Source of the DNA: Candidatus Aphodenecus pullistercoris
Lineage (GTDB): Bacteria > Spirochaetota > Spirochaetia > Sphaerochaetales > Sphaerochaetaceae
Direction: 5' to 3'
Assembly (NCBI GenBank): GCA_017694495.1
Contig: JADIMU010000018.1
Coordinates: forward strand, 1 to 32,504
Length of the DNA: 32,504 bases
The notes under the pieces: generated by a model
What the model was told of the DNA's origin: nothing
The model's database searches: none
What the model saw: the letters and a program-made list of their open reading frames with translations, nothing else
Translations under genes and position numbers: made by a program
Shown: piece by piece, positions 1 through 7,963 of the stretch
Numbering within the stretch: position 1 is the stretch's first letter
Layout: every line of letters starts with the position of its first letter

Positions 1-324
1 AAGGAGGCGGGCGACAGGGCCCACCTCATCGCCGTCCTTTACAACTCCGTCGCGCGCTACGTCGCCGGCGCCGCGACCCTCCTCGAGGAGCTCGGAGGCG
101 ACAGGGCGGACGAGATCTTCGTCTTCGGCCAGGCGGCCAAGGACCAGCACCTCAACAGCCTCGTGTGCATGATGACGGGCCGCCGCCTGATCACATCGAC
201 AGGCTTCACGGCCTCGGCCCTCTCCTCGCTCGCCCTCCTCGTCCACGAGGGGGAGTGCGACAGGCAGGACTGCCTCGACCTGATCCGCAAGGCATCGGGA
301 GTGTCGACCTACAGCCGCGCGTGA
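1..324 (+). CDS. FGGY-family carbohydrate kinase (rhamnulokinase-like), C-terminal fragment
   Basis: The reading frame is open from the first base and ends at TGA 322-324, giving 107 residues of a protein that starts outside the window. It fits the last part of the C-terminal actin-fold domain of FGGY sugar kinases. A helix (NSVARYVAGAATLLEEL) leads into a strand and a FGQAAKDQHLNSL segment, in the place where the family has its GGG-x-(K/R)-(N/D)-xLxQ nucleotide-binding loop. MTGRRLITST and a run of small residues follow, as in rhamnulokinases. The usual GGG is FGQ here, so either this is a divergent member or the substrate is unusual. Family members phosphorylate a sugar in the cytoplasm with ATP. 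The substrate cannot be read from this fragment. Its stop overlaps the GTG start of the GtrA gene (GTGA), so the two are probably co-translated. Confidence 0.72.
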   Translation, partial: KEAGDRAHLIAVLYNSVARYVAGAATLLEELGGDRADEIFVFGQAAKDQHLNSLVCMMTGRRLITSTGFTASALSSLALLVHEGECDRQDCLDLIRKASGVSTYSRA

Positions 325-746
325 ACGGACGTGTCATCGATCTGGTCAGGGAGTACTCCGACTTCCTGACCTATTGCATCTTCGGCGCCATGGCGACGGG
401 TGTGAACATGCTCTCATACGAGCTCTTCTACCGCATCCTGGGCTGGCCCAATGTGCTTTCAACGGCATTGAGCTGGCTGAGTGCGGTGAGCTTCGCCTTC
501 GTGACCAACCGCCTCATCGTCTTCAGGGCGAAGAAGGGCGAGGCGCGCCGCCCCATCATCCAGGAGCTGGGATTCTTCTACCTGTGCCGGGCGCTGAGCG
601 GAGTGCTTGACATCATCGTCATGTTCATCGCAGTCGACCTCATGGCCTGGAACCACACGCTGTGGAAGTTCATCTCGAACCTTCTGATGGGACTGTGCAA
701 CTATCTTGCCGGAAAGTTCCTGATCTTCCGTCAGAAGGCGAGATAG
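321..746 (+). CDS. GtrA-family four-helix membrane protein
   Basis: This is a 141-residue hydrophobic protein with about four membrane segments: FLTYCIFGAMATGVNMLSY, VLSTALSWLSAVSFAFVTN, LCRALSGVLDIIVMFIAVDL and LWKFISNLLMGLCNYLAGKF. The signatures FVTNRLIVFR and NYLAGKFLIFR match the (F/Y)xxN(R/K)xxxF repeats of the GtrA/DPMS family. Members help move or use undecaprenyl-phosphate-linked sugars at the inner membrane for cell-surface glycans. I chose GTG 321 because it overlaps the kinase stop by four bases and places the first helix directly after a short N-terminus. An upstream in-frame ATG at 165 would lie inside the kinase gene in another frame. The 3' end overlaps the end of the opposite-strand gene by 16 bases, so there is no room for an ordinary terminator. 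The sugar and acceptor are unknown. Confidence 0.85.
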   Translation: MNGRVIDLVREYSDFLTYCIFGAMATGVNMLSYELFYRILGWPNVLSTALSWLSAVSFAFVTNRLIVFRAKKGEARRPIIQELGFFYLCRALSGVLDIIVMFIAVDLMAWNHTLWKFISNLLMGLCNYLAGKFLIFRQKAR

Positions 747-1297
747 ATCCTCGTGCCGCAGGTGGGGCAGGTGATGTACCGCCCTTCCGGCGTTCCGTCG
801 ATGACTGTGACGCCGTCCTCACTGATCTGGAGGATGGAGCCTGAGGAGACTTCGTGGGAGGGTATGCCCTCACGTCTGAGCATGGCGCGCACCGTGTTCG
901 ACAGGCCACCGGTCGCAAAGATCTCCGTCGGCCCGAGCTCCTCCACAAGGGCCATCGTGAGCGGGGTGCCCACCGCTATGAGGATGGGCCCGTTTGTGGA
1001 CCTTGTCAGGGACGTCAGCTGCATCTCCACTTCGCTTTGCGGACTGGAGAGCATGACGATGGCCTGCCTGTCTCCGTGCTCCCCATAGCTCAGCAGCGTG
1101 ATCGTGTCGCTGAAGCGCTCTGCGAGGACGGTTCCGTCGAAGGCCGTCTTGTAGAAGACTGAGTCGTCGACAGTGAAGACGTCATCACCATCGAGGAGGC
1201 TGTAGGAGACCTCTCCCACCTCAGGCAGGACGAGGTCGAAGGCGTAGGCTGTGCACGCAAAGGCCGCCAGAAGCAGCAATGCAAGAACCTTTCTCAT
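731..1297 (-). CDS. Small secreted protein with C-terminal CxxC, unknown function
   Basis: I do not recognise this 188-residue protein. It starts with a clear signal peptide: MRK, a hydrophobic run LALLLLAAFA, then a likely cleavage site after CTAYA. The mature part is mixed alpha/beta and acidic. A region around residues 115-150 (PILIAVGTPLTMALVEELG, then IFATGGLSNTVRAMLRREG) looks like a small alpha/beta fold. The C-terminus carries CPTCG, half of a zinc or disulfide motif, close to the last residue. Its ATG overlaps the TGA of the hybrid kinase (ATGA, 1294-1297), with an AAAGGGA ribosome site just upstream. It is therefore the last gene of the phosphorelay operon. A periplasmic partner of the kinase sensor domain is a reasonable inference but is not shown. 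Confidence 0.75.
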   Translation of the reverse strand: MRKVLALLLLAAFACTAYAFDLVLPEVGEVSYSLLDGDDVFTVDDSVFYKTAFDGTVLAERFSDTITLLSYGEHGDRQAIVMLSSPQSEVEMQLTSLTRSTNGPILIAVGTPLTMALVEELGPTEIFATGGLSNTVRAMLRREGIPSHEVSSGSILQISEDGVTVIDGTPEGRYITCPTCGTRIYLAF

Positions 1298-3798
1298 TGG
1301 ATTTCCCTTTCTTGGGAACCATTGTCGTTCCGGCGGGGGACTTTGTCCAGAGTCGACATGAGCTGTGCTATGTCTATGGGCTTGGTCAGGTGGCCGTCCA
1401 TGCCGGCCTCGCGGCAGCGGGCCAGGTCCTCGGCGTAGGCGTTGGCGGTCAGTGCGTAGATTGGAATCGTGCATCCTGCCTCCCTCATCTTCCGCGTCGC
1501 CTCCAGACCGTCCATCACTGGCATCTGCATGTCCATGAGGATGCAGTCGTAGGTCGTCCTTGCGCCGATGACCTTGAGCACGGCCTCCTCGCCGTTCCAG
1601 GCCTGGTCGACTGCGACGCCCTCCATCTCCAGCAGCTCGCTGACGATCTCCATGTTCAGTTCGTTGTCCTCCGCGACGAGGACGGACAGGCCCTGGAGGT
1701 CGGCCTTGGCCCCGTCTTCAGCCTCCTCCTTCCGCTGCGGCTCGCCGCTCCTCTCAAGTGGGAGGGTGAGGGTGAAGGTGGTGCCTTCCTTCAGACGGCT
1801 GTTGACTGTGATGCTGCCTTCCATCTCGCCGACGAGGGCGTGGACGATGGGCATGCCCAGACCGGTGCCGGCGATCTGTCGGCTTGAAAAGCGCGTCTCG
1901 CGCGCATAGGGCTCCCAGATGTGGCTGAGGAAGTCCTCGCTCATGCCAAGTCCGTTGTCCGAGATTGTGAAGACGTAGAGCGGAATGCTGCTTCCCTTGT
2001 CCTTCTCCTCCAGGGTGAGGCTTATGACACCGACCTCCTCGTCCGTGAACTTGAAGGCGTTCGAAAGGAGGTTGTTGAGGATCTGGGCGAGGCGGAAGGC
2101 GTCGGCCTTGACGGGGGCGCTCTTCGGCTCGATGGTGAGCTTGAAGCTCTTCCTCTGGGCCTCGGCCATGGCCTGGAAGGGCCGTGCGATGTCCCTCACC
2201 GTCTCCACTAGGTCGAGCTCGCTGCGCTGCAGCCTTCCGCCTCCCTGCTCGAGGCGGCCCATCTCGAGGATGTCGTTGACGAGGTCCAGCAGCTGGTTGG
2301 CGCTGTAGCCGATAGCCTTGAGGTGGGACAGGAGCTTCTTCCTGTCGTCGAGGCTCCGCTCGGCCAGGGCCGCCGAGCCCATGATGGCGCCCAGCGGGGT
2401 GCGCATGTCGTGCGACATCGTGCTGAAGAAGAGCTCCTTGGCCTTCTGTCCCTTCCTCGCGCTCTCAAGCGCCGACTCGAGGAGGCGGTGCTCCCTCAGC
2501 TGCCTCTGCCTTTCCTTCTCGACGATGCGGAAGCACAGGATGACCTCTCCGTCGAGGGACTCGTCGAAGACGAGGAGGACGTTGACCGGGGTGGGGTGGC
2601 CGTCGAAGACGCGCATGATGTCGCCGCCGAAGTCCTTGACGCCCCTGTCGACGAGGCGCTGGATGTTGGCAAGGCTGAAGGTCTGGCGGAAGTCGTGAGC
2701 GCTGGAGGCGTCAAGCAGCTTCTCCATCTGGTCGAGGAAGAGCTCGTAGGCGCCCGTCTGCGGCACGGCCTGCCTCATCTCGCGGCTGCCCTTGAGCATC
2801 TCGTAGGTCCCCTTCCTCCAGTCGATGCGGTAGAGTGCGTAGTAGAGCCCGCTTATGATCTTCAGCGTCTGGGCCAGGCGGCGTTCCTGGCTGTGGGCCC
2901 TTCCGTCCCTGATGATGAAGGTGACGATCATGATGAGGCCCAGGACGAAGACGAGGGCGAAGAAGGCGTAGAGGTTGTACAGGTCGCCGAGGATCTCGTC
3001 GATGGGGACGGTGACGATCGTGTACCATCCGCTTGCCAGCCGGCTGTAGTGGAGGTTGCGCCTGAGGCCGTCGATGCCGATGACGCTGTCGGTGTTGGGG
3101 TCGTAGCCGGCCTCCAGCGTCTGCATGAGGACATGGGTGTAGTCGTCGAGCTGGTCGACTGTGAAGCTCGCCTCCCAGTTGGCGTCGAAGGCGATCAGGG
3201 AGCCTGTCTGGTCGACGATGAAGATGCTCGTGCCTTCGTTCAGGCGGTCAAGGGAGGAGCTGAAGCTCAGGTCGTCCAGCGGGATGACGCAGGCGGATAC
3301 TGCCTGGCCATCTGCCGAGGCGCATGAGATCGCCACGCGCCGCTGGCCCGTCGCCTGGTCGATGTAGACGGGGCTGTAGACGATGTCCCCTCCGCCTGAG
3401 AGGGCCAGGTCGTACCAGGGTGCCGTGACACGGCCGTCGACGGCCCCTTCCGCTGTGACGGTCACATCGCCGTAGGAGAGGAGGTAGTGGGCCCCCTCGT
3501 CCTGGAGGTGGGCCTGCTGGAAGAAGCGCTGGGCCCAGATGTCGATCTGCTCGCCGCTCCAGCCTTCGCCGACGCGCTGGTCTATGCTGCTCGCCGCGAA
3601 GGCGACGAAGCTCTCGCGCAGGGCGTTGATGCCGTCGATCTCCTGGGCGTAGGCCGAGGTCACCGAGGAGCCCAGAGCGTTGGCGTTGCCCATCAGAGTG
3701 CCTCGCAGGACTGCGAAGCACAGCGTCGAGATCAGAAGATAGAGGACGAGGAGGAAGACGACAATCGTCACACTGCGCCGGCTCTCACCATCCCTCAT
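1294..3798 (-). CDS. Hybrid sensor histidine kinase with extracytoplasmic sensor and C-terminal receiver
   Basis: This 834-residue membrane kinase has a first membrane helix at about residues 9-31, then a periplasmic region to about 272 that resembles a double Cache ligand-binding domain, and a second helix at 273-296. A PAS-like segment follows (about 313-425). The HisKA helix has the phospho-acceptor H463 in MSHDMRTPLG. The HATPase domain has N580 (NLLSNAFKF), the D614-containing SDNGLGM, and GTGLGMPIV. The receiver domain at about 703-820 has acidic residues E710 and D711, phospho-acceptor D756 (LMDMQMPVMDG) and K806. All catalytic residues are present. The arrangement (kinase, fused receiver, separate HPt gene, receiver on HD-GYP) is a full phosphorelay. 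The ATG overlaps the HPt stop by four bases. The periplasmic ligand is unknown. Confidence 0.95.
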   Translation of the reverse strand: MRDGESRRSVTIVVFLLVLYLLISTLCFAVLRGTLMGNANALGSSVTSAYAQEIDGINALRESFVAFAASSIDQRVGEGWSGEQIDIWAQRFFQQAHLQDEGAHYLLSYGDVTVTAEGAVDGRVTAPWYDLALSGGGDIVYSPVYIDQATGQRRVAISCASADGQAVSACVIPLDDLSFSSSLDRLNEGTSIFIVDQTGSLIAFDANWEASFTVDQLDDYTHVLMQTLEAGYDPNTDSVIGIDGLRRNLHYSRLASGWYTIVTVPIDEILGDLYNLYAFFALVFVLGLIMIVTFIIRDGRAHSQERRLAQTLKIISGLYYALYRIDWRKGTYEMLKGSREMRQAVPQTGAYELFLDQMEKLLDASSAHDFRQTFSLANIQRLVDRGVKDFGGDIMRVFDGHPTPVNVLLVFDESLDGEVILCFRIVEKERQRQLREHRLLESALESARKGQKAKELFFSTMSHDMRTPLGAIMGSAALAERSLDDRKKLLSHLKAIGYSANQLLDLVNDILEMGRLEQGGGRLQRSELDLVETVRDIARPFQAMAEAQRKSFKLTIEPKSAPVKADAFRLAQILNNLLSNAFKFTDEEVGVISLTLEEKDKGSSIPLYVFTISDNGLGMSEDFLSHIWEPYARETRFSSRQIAGTGLGMPIVHALVGEMEGSITVNSRLKEGTTFTLTLPLERSGEPQRKEEAEDGAKADLQGLSVLVAEDNELNMEIVSELLEMEGVAVDQAWNGEEAVLKVIGARTTYDCILMDMQMPVMDGLEATRKMREAGCTIPIYALTANAYAEDLARCREAGMDGHLTKPIDIAQLMSTLDKVPRRNDNGSQEREIQ

Positions 3799-4142
3799 GT
3801 ACGCTCCTTGAGGAAGGTGGCCAGACGCTGTGCCTCGGCCACCAGACCATCCTTCAGCGCCATGGCCTCGTCACTGTGGCCCTCCCTGAAGAGGGTGCAC
3901 GCCTGGCCGCTGAGCTCTGAAAGCTTCGTGAAGCCCAGGTTGGCCGCCATGCCCTTGAGGCTGTGGGCGAGGCGGAAGGCCTCATCAGGCTGTGTGCATG
4001 AGGCCAGCTGGGCGGCGGTCCCGTCCGCCGCGAAGCGGGAGAGCATGCGCTCGTAGAGGGCATCCATCCCGCCAAGGCGCCCAAGCGTCCCCTGTACGTC
4101 GATTCCCTGCGCGATGCATGCGCTCCTGAAGTCTTCGGTCAC
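3795..4142 (-). CDS. Stand-alone HPt phosphotransfer protein
   Basis: This 115-residue cytoplasmic protein is an HPt four-helix bundle. The signature FRLAHSLKGMAANLGF carries the phosphorylatable H60 with the usual following K-G and A-x-x-(L/I)-G. It is expected to carry phosphate from the receiver of the hybrid kinase (D756) to the receiver of the HD-GYP protein (D56), which are encoded on either side of it. I chose GTG 4142 because it overlaps the TGA of the HD-GYP gene (GTGA, 4139-4142) and gives a normal HPt length. A longer reading to 4229 would only add residues read out of frame through the HD-GYP gene. The stop overlaps the kinase ATG by four bases. The gene sits exactly between its two presumed partners, which strengthens the pathway assignment. 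Confidence 0.9.
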   Translation of the reverse strand: MTEDFRSACIAQGIDVQGTLGRLGGMDALYERMLSRFAADGTAAQLASCTQPDEAFRLAHSLKGMAANLGFTKLSELSGQACTLFREGHSDEAMALKDGLVAEAQRLATFLKERT

Positions 4143-5182
4143 TGCTTCCCTCCTGTCTCGAAGATGGCATACAGCCCGTCCTCGACCTTGAGGAAGGCGT
4201 CGAGGAGGGCCGGGTTGAAGGCGCCGCACTTGCCGCCCACGATCATGTCGACGGCCTCCTGGCGGCTGAATGCGTCCTTGTAGCAGCGTCTGCTCTGTAG
4301 TGCGTCGTAGACGTCTGCCAGGGCGACAATCTGGGAGGGGACGGAGATCCCATCGCCCTTCAGACCCTCGGGGTAGCCCCTCCCGTCCCAGCGCTCATGG
4401 TGGTGCAGCGCGATGTCCCTGGCATGGGCGTAGGCTTCGAGCTCGCGGAACTGCGGTATGCTCTCCAGCAGGTGGGCACCCTGGACCGTGTGGCCCTTCA
4501 TGATCTCGAACTCCTCCTCGCTCAGCCTTCCCGGCTTCTTCAGTATGGCGTCCGGGATGGCGATCTTGCCCACGTCGTGCATGATGGAGGCCAGGGCGAT
4601 CTGCTCCTTCTCTCCGCTGGCAAGTCCATCGCCGAAGCTCGTCTCCTCGAGCATGAAGAGTGTGATGTCGTGGATGCGCCTGACATGGTCGCCCGACTCC
4701 AGCGAGCGGAACTCGATCGCGCTCGTCAGGGCCTCGATCATGCCCCGGCTGAGGGCTATGATCTTCTCCGCCTGGCGGTCGACGGTGCGCGAAAGGCGCC
4801 GCCGGCCTTCGAAGAGCTCTATGACGCTTTCGATCCTCCGGCGCACGATGAAGGGGACGACGGGCTTCTGTATGACGTCCATGACGCCCATGCCGTAGGC
4901 GGCGCGGACGAGCTCGACGTCGTCCTCTGCCGTGATCAGGAAGACGGGGATGTCTGCGGCCAGGCCCGCTTCCGTCCTCAGGAAGCCCAGGCCGTCGAGG
5001 CGTGGCATCATGTAGTCCAGGAGGATGGCCGCGATGTCGCCCCTCCTTTCCCTCAGTACGGCACGCCCCTCTTCGCCGTCACCGGCCTCGAGGATCTCGT
5101 AGCTGTCCTCGAAGATCTGCGACAGGAGGATGCGGTTGACCGCATCGTCGTCGATGATGAGTATGGCCCTGTTCCTGTCCAT
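4139..5182 (-). CDS. Response regulator with HD-GYP cyclic-di-GMP phosphodiesterase output
   Basis: This is a 347-residue two-domain protein. Residues 5-120 are a receiver: acidic pocket D11-D13, phospho-acceptor D56 (ILLDYMMP), T84 and K106. Residues 145-345 are an HD-GYP domain: H202-D203 in IMHDVGKI, the metal-binding HHHE at 260-263, then RWDGRGYPEGL with the diagnostic G-Y-P, and D290/D293 in ALADVYDAL. HD-GYP proteins hydrolyse cyclic di-GMP to pGpG or GMP, controlling motility, adhesion and similar traits. The metal and GYP residues are intact, so I expect an active enzyme. ATG 5182 starts just before the first receiver strand. It is preceded by a 38-base gap after the MATE gene, the only non-overlapping junction in this operon, which leaves room for a separate ribosome site (GGAAG, weak). 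Confidence 0.94.
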   Translation of the reverse strand: MDRNRAILIIDDDAVNRILLSQIFEDSYEILEAGDGEEGRAVLRERRGDIAAILLDYMMPRLDGLGFLRTEAGLAADIPVFLITAEDDVELVRAAYGMGVMDVIQKPVVPFIVRRRIESVIELFEGRRRLSRTVDRQAEKIIALSRGMIEALTSAIEFRSLESGDHVRRIHDITLFMLEETSFGDGLASGEKEQIALASIMHDVGKIAIPDAILKKPGRLSEEEFEIMKGHTVQGAHLLESIPQFRELEAYAHARDIALHHHERWDGRGYPEGLKGDGISVPSQIVALADVYDALQSRRCYKDAFSRQEAVDMIVGGKCGAFNPALLDAFLKVEDGLYAIFETGGKQ

Positions 5183-5220
5183 GCTTCCATCATAATGGCA
5201 TGGCTCGGAAGATGCCAGAG

Positions 5221-6588
5221 TCAGATGCCCAGTCCCTTCTGCCTTTGTCTGAGGACGCGCGGCAGCATGATGGCCAGCGTCGTCGTCGACACGAGGCTTG
5301 CGATGAGATCGCTTGCCGGCTCGCTGAGGAAGGCCGAGCCCGCCTCCTTCGTGATGAAGGGGAAGAGGAAGACGCACAGCGTGAAGCACAGCTTGCGCCA
5401 CAGCGAGAGGGGCAGCGAGATGCCCGCCTTGCCCAGGGCTGTGAAGGTGTCGACAGTGTTGTACTGGAAGGAGAGCGGGATGATCATGGCGGTGAAGACC
5501 TTGAGGTAGTGGTCAGTCAGCGCGACGAGGGCGCTGTCCGACGTGAAGAGCCGGATGAAGAGGTCGCCCGCACTCCAGGCGAGGACCATCATGAGGGTGG
5601 TGTAGAGGGTCGCCAGGACCTGGACGCGCTTCCAGGTGCCCAGGACACGGTCCGTCCGTCCGGCGCCGTAGGAGTAGCTCAGCAGGCCCTGGCTGCCACC
5701 GGTGATGCCTCCCAGAGGGTTCATCACCAGGAGGTGGAAGCTCTGGATGATCGTCGAGGCGCTGATCAGGGCGTCTCCCATGCCCTCTCCGCCGTAACGC
5801 TGGAGCACAGTGTTGAGGACGATCATGATCATGCTGTCCGTGGCGATGATGATGAAGGGCGACAGGCCGAGGGTCAAGGTGCGCCTCAGTATGCGCGCCT
5901 TCGGAGACTGGAGCGTCAGTCTGATGCGTGCCGAGCGGGAGCATAGCGAGGTGAGTGTTATGGCGGCGCTGGCCGCCTGGCTGATGACTGTCGCCACTGC
6001 GGCTCCGGCGACGCCAAGGTCGAAGGTGAAGATGAAGATGGGGTCGAGGACGAGGTTCATGAGGGCCCCCGCCATGACCGAGACCATGGCGCGCCGGCTC
6101 ATGCCCTGGTTGATCAGGAAGCTGTTCATGCCTGTGGACAGGAGGGCGAAGGGCGTGCCCATGAGGTAGACCGTCAGGTATTCGTCGGCGTAGGGGAAGG
6201 TGGCCGCTGACGAGCCGAAGAGCATTAGGAGCGGATCCTTGACGAGGAAGCACAGAGGCATGATGACGAAACTTATCACGACAAGGCTCACGAAGCCTGT
6301 CGAGAGGATGCGCACGGCCTCCTCGTGTTCCCTGTGGCCCTCCCTCATCGCCATGATGGGGCTGCCGCCCAGACCGATCAGGACGGCGAAGGAGCCGATC
6401 AGCGTCGTGATCGGCGCGCTGACACCGACCCCTGCCAGGGCCACGTCGCCGACAAGAGGGATGTTGCCTATGAACATCCTGTCGACGATGGCGTAAAGGA
6501 CGTTGACGGCCTGGGAGAGGCAGGTGGGAATGCTGAGCGAGAGCGTCAGCCTCCACAGGCCCTCGTTGTCGAAGTCGTGGCTCCTCAT
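5221..6588 (-). CDS. MATE-family multidrug/sodium antiporter
   Basis: This is a 455-residue inner-membrane protein with about twelve hydrophobic segments in two homologous halves. MATE hallmarks are visible. The N-terminal half has a polar start (IPTCLSQAVNVLYAIVDRMF), then GVGVSAPI and the GLGGSPIMAMREG loop. The centre has MNLVLDPIFIFTFDLGVAGAAVATVISQ, shown here only as the well-known NxxLDPIFIF and GVAGAAxAT segments. The second half has PLGGITGGSQGLLSYSYGAG. Such proteins export cationic drugs or metabolites using a sodium or proton gradient. The substrate cannot be read from sequence. The ATG overlaps the TGA of the upstream oxidoreductase gene (ATGA, 6585-6588), so it is translationally coupled to it. 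Confidence 0.93.
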   Translation of the reverse strand: MRSHDFDNEGLWRLTLSLSIPTCLSQAVNVLYAIVDRMFIGNIPLVGDVALAGVGVSAPITTLIGSFAVLIGLGGSPIMAMREGHREHEEAVRILSTGFVSLVVISFVIMPLCFLVKDPLLMLFGSSAATFPYADEYLTVYLMGTPFALLSTGMNSFLINQGMSRRAMVSVMAGALMNLVLDPIFIFTFDLGVAGAAVATVISQAASAAITLTSLCSRSARIRLTLQSPKARILRRTLTLGLSPFIIIATDSMIMIVLNTVLQRYGGEGMGDALISASTIIQSFHLLVMNPLGGITGGSQGLLSYSYGAGRTDRVLGTWKRVQVLATLYTTLMMVLAWSAGDLFIRLFTSDSALVALTDHYLKVFTAMIIPLSFQYNTVDTFTALGKAGISLPLSLWRKLCFTLCVFLFPFITKEAGSAFLSEPASDLIASLVSTTTLAIMLPRVLRQRQKGLGI

Positions 6589-7871
6589 TTCAGGTATTCG
6601 GCCATGCCTCGGGCGGCGCGGATTCCGCTGGCCCAGGCCCCTGTGATGCCCCGGCTCGTTCCGGCTCCGTCCCCGGCGAAGAAGACGCCCTCGGCGACCT
6701 GGAAGTGGTCGTCGCGGTACAGCGGCTTGTTCGCGTAGAGCTTTATCTCCGGGTAGTACATGATCGTGCTCGGATGGAGTATGCCGGGCACGATGGTGTC
6801 GAGGTTCTTCATCGCCGACCAGATGTACCTCAGGATCTTCGAGGGCATGGCCAGCGAGATGTCCGAGGGGCTCGCTCCGGTCAGCGAGGGTTTGAAGTCG
6901 TAGAGGTCGCCGTTGAAGGTCGCGCTCTTGGAGCGGCGGCCCAGGCGGAAGTCGCCCACCCGCTGCATCAGGGGCTTGCCGCCGCCCATCAGGGCGGCCA
7001 TGAGGCCCAGGTGTTCCGCGAACTCCTGACCACTGGCCAGCGGCTCGGTGAAGCGCACCGTCTTGAGGAGGGCGAAGTTCACCAGTCCGTTGGACGTTCC
7101 CTCCTTCGCCGCGAAGGCGTGGCCGTTGACCGAGTACCAGATGTCACCCCTGGGCGTGGCGTACTTCTCCCTCACGACGTGGGCGTTGCCGCTGTTCGTG
7201 CAGAAGGTGCGCACCTTCTCCTTGAAGTAGAACTTCGGGTCGTAGTAGTCCTTGACGATGGGGTAGTGCTCGATCCTCGTCTCGACGCGGATGCCCACAT
7301 CGAGGATGTTGTCGACGAAGGGCACGTCCAGGCTGTGCATGACGTCCTGGAGGAAGTGGAAGCCCTGGCGGCCCGGCGCGATGAGGACGGCCTTGTAGCT
7401 GATCGTGCGGCGGTCCGTGATGACGGTCTTCGCCCTGTTGTCGACCGAGAGCATCGTCTCGCCCAGCGAGAGCTCGACCTGGGCCTGGCGCAGCTTCTCC
7501 TGCAGCTCTTTGATAAGCTCGAGGCCTCCGTCCGTGCCCAGATGGGTCTGGCGGATCTCCAGGAGGGAGCAGCCCAGCCTCGTCGCCCTGGCCTGGTAGG
7601 TGGCTATGTTGCTCTTGGGCATGATGGCGGGCTTGAGGAAGCGCATGACCTCGTCCAGGCAGCGGTTGGCCTCGTCCTCGTCCCAGTACTCCTGCGGGAA
7701 GCCGATGGGATAGGTGAAGTTCATCTTGCAGTCGTTCCTCATGCCTCCGGTGGAGTAGGGTGCCTTGTCGATCATGATGATCCTGGCATCCTTGTGCCTT
7801 TCGATGAGGGAGAATGCGGCGCCCATGCCCGCAGGTCCGCTTCCTACAATGAGAAAATCGCAGCTGTCCAT
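6585..7871 (-). CDS. FAD-dependent oxidoreductase (COG2509-like), function unknown
   Basis: This 428-residue flavoprotein has the Rossmann FAD-binding motif at its N-terminus (FLIVGSGPAGMGAAFSL, glycines at 10, 12 and 15) and E/D-type ribose contact in IIMIDKAPYSTGGM. A C-terminal FAD closing motif reads FFAGDGAGTSRGITGAWASG. The middle part (VGIRVETRIEH, STPRGDIWYSVNGHAF-type segments, then the PSTIMYYPEIKLYAN stretch) matches the uncharacterised COG2509 dehydrogenases rather than thioredoxin reductase or GidA. No redox-active CxxC is seen near the flavin site. I chose ATG 7871 because a perfect GGAGG lies six bases upstream and the Rossmann fold starts four residues in. A longer frame to 7919 has no such support. 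It is the first gene of the minus operon and divergent from the Fic-like gene. Confidence 0.82.
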   Translation of the reverse strand: MDSCDFLIVGSGPAGMGAAFSLIERHKDARIIMIDKAPYSTGGMRNDCKMNFTYPIGFPQEYWDEDEANRCLDEVMRFLKPAIMPKSNIATYQARATRLGCSLLEIRQTHLGTDGGLELIKELQEKLRQAQVELSLGETMLSVDNRAKTVITDRRTISYKAVLIAPGRQGFHFLQDVMHSLDVPFVDNILDVGIRVETRIEHYPIVKDYYDPKFYFKEKVRTFCTNSGNAHVVREKYATPRGDIWYSVNGHAFAAKEGTSNGLVNFALLKTVRFTEPLASGQEFAEHLGLMAALMGGGKPLMQRVGDFRLGRRSKSATFNGDLYDFKPSLTGASPSDISLAMPSKILRYIWSAMKNLDTIVPGILHPSTIMYYPEIKLYANKPLYRDDHFQVAEGVFFAGDGAGTSRGITGAWASGIRAARGMAEYLK

Positions 7872-7877
7872 CTCACG

Positions 7878-7882
7878 CCTCC
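7878..7882 (-). promoter_or_regulatory. Shine-Dalgarno site of the FAD oxidoreductase
   Basis: On the minus strand GGAGG lies six bases before ATG 7871. It decides the start in favour of the MDSCDF reading over an upstream in-frame ATG at 7919. Confidence 0.8.
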
Positions 7883-7927
7883 GGCTGAGGAGTCTTGCAA
7901 AAAGAGGGAAATCTTGCAAGCGGCCCT

Positions 7928-7955
7928 TTGCACCGGCTCCTCTTTGTCTTAGAAT
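7928..7955 (+). promoter_or_regulatory. Sigma-70-type promoter for the Fic-like operon, predicting a leaderless mRNA
   Basis: TTGCAC (7928-7933) and TAGAAT (7950-7955) are separated by 16 bases. Transcription would start near 7961-7963, at most a few bases before ATG 7964. No Shine-Dalgarno sequence precedes that ATG, which fits a leaderless or nearly leaderless message. The same 92-base gap must also hold the promoter of the divergent minus operon, for which I see no convincing boxes. Confidence 0.55.
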
Positions 7956-7963
7956 CTGTCTAT

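Noticed and set aside
7913-7924. A 12-base sequence CTTGCAAGCGGC that occurs again at 25050-25061.
   Set aside because: In a window of this size and composition, a few 12-base repeats are expected by chance. The sites have no common context.
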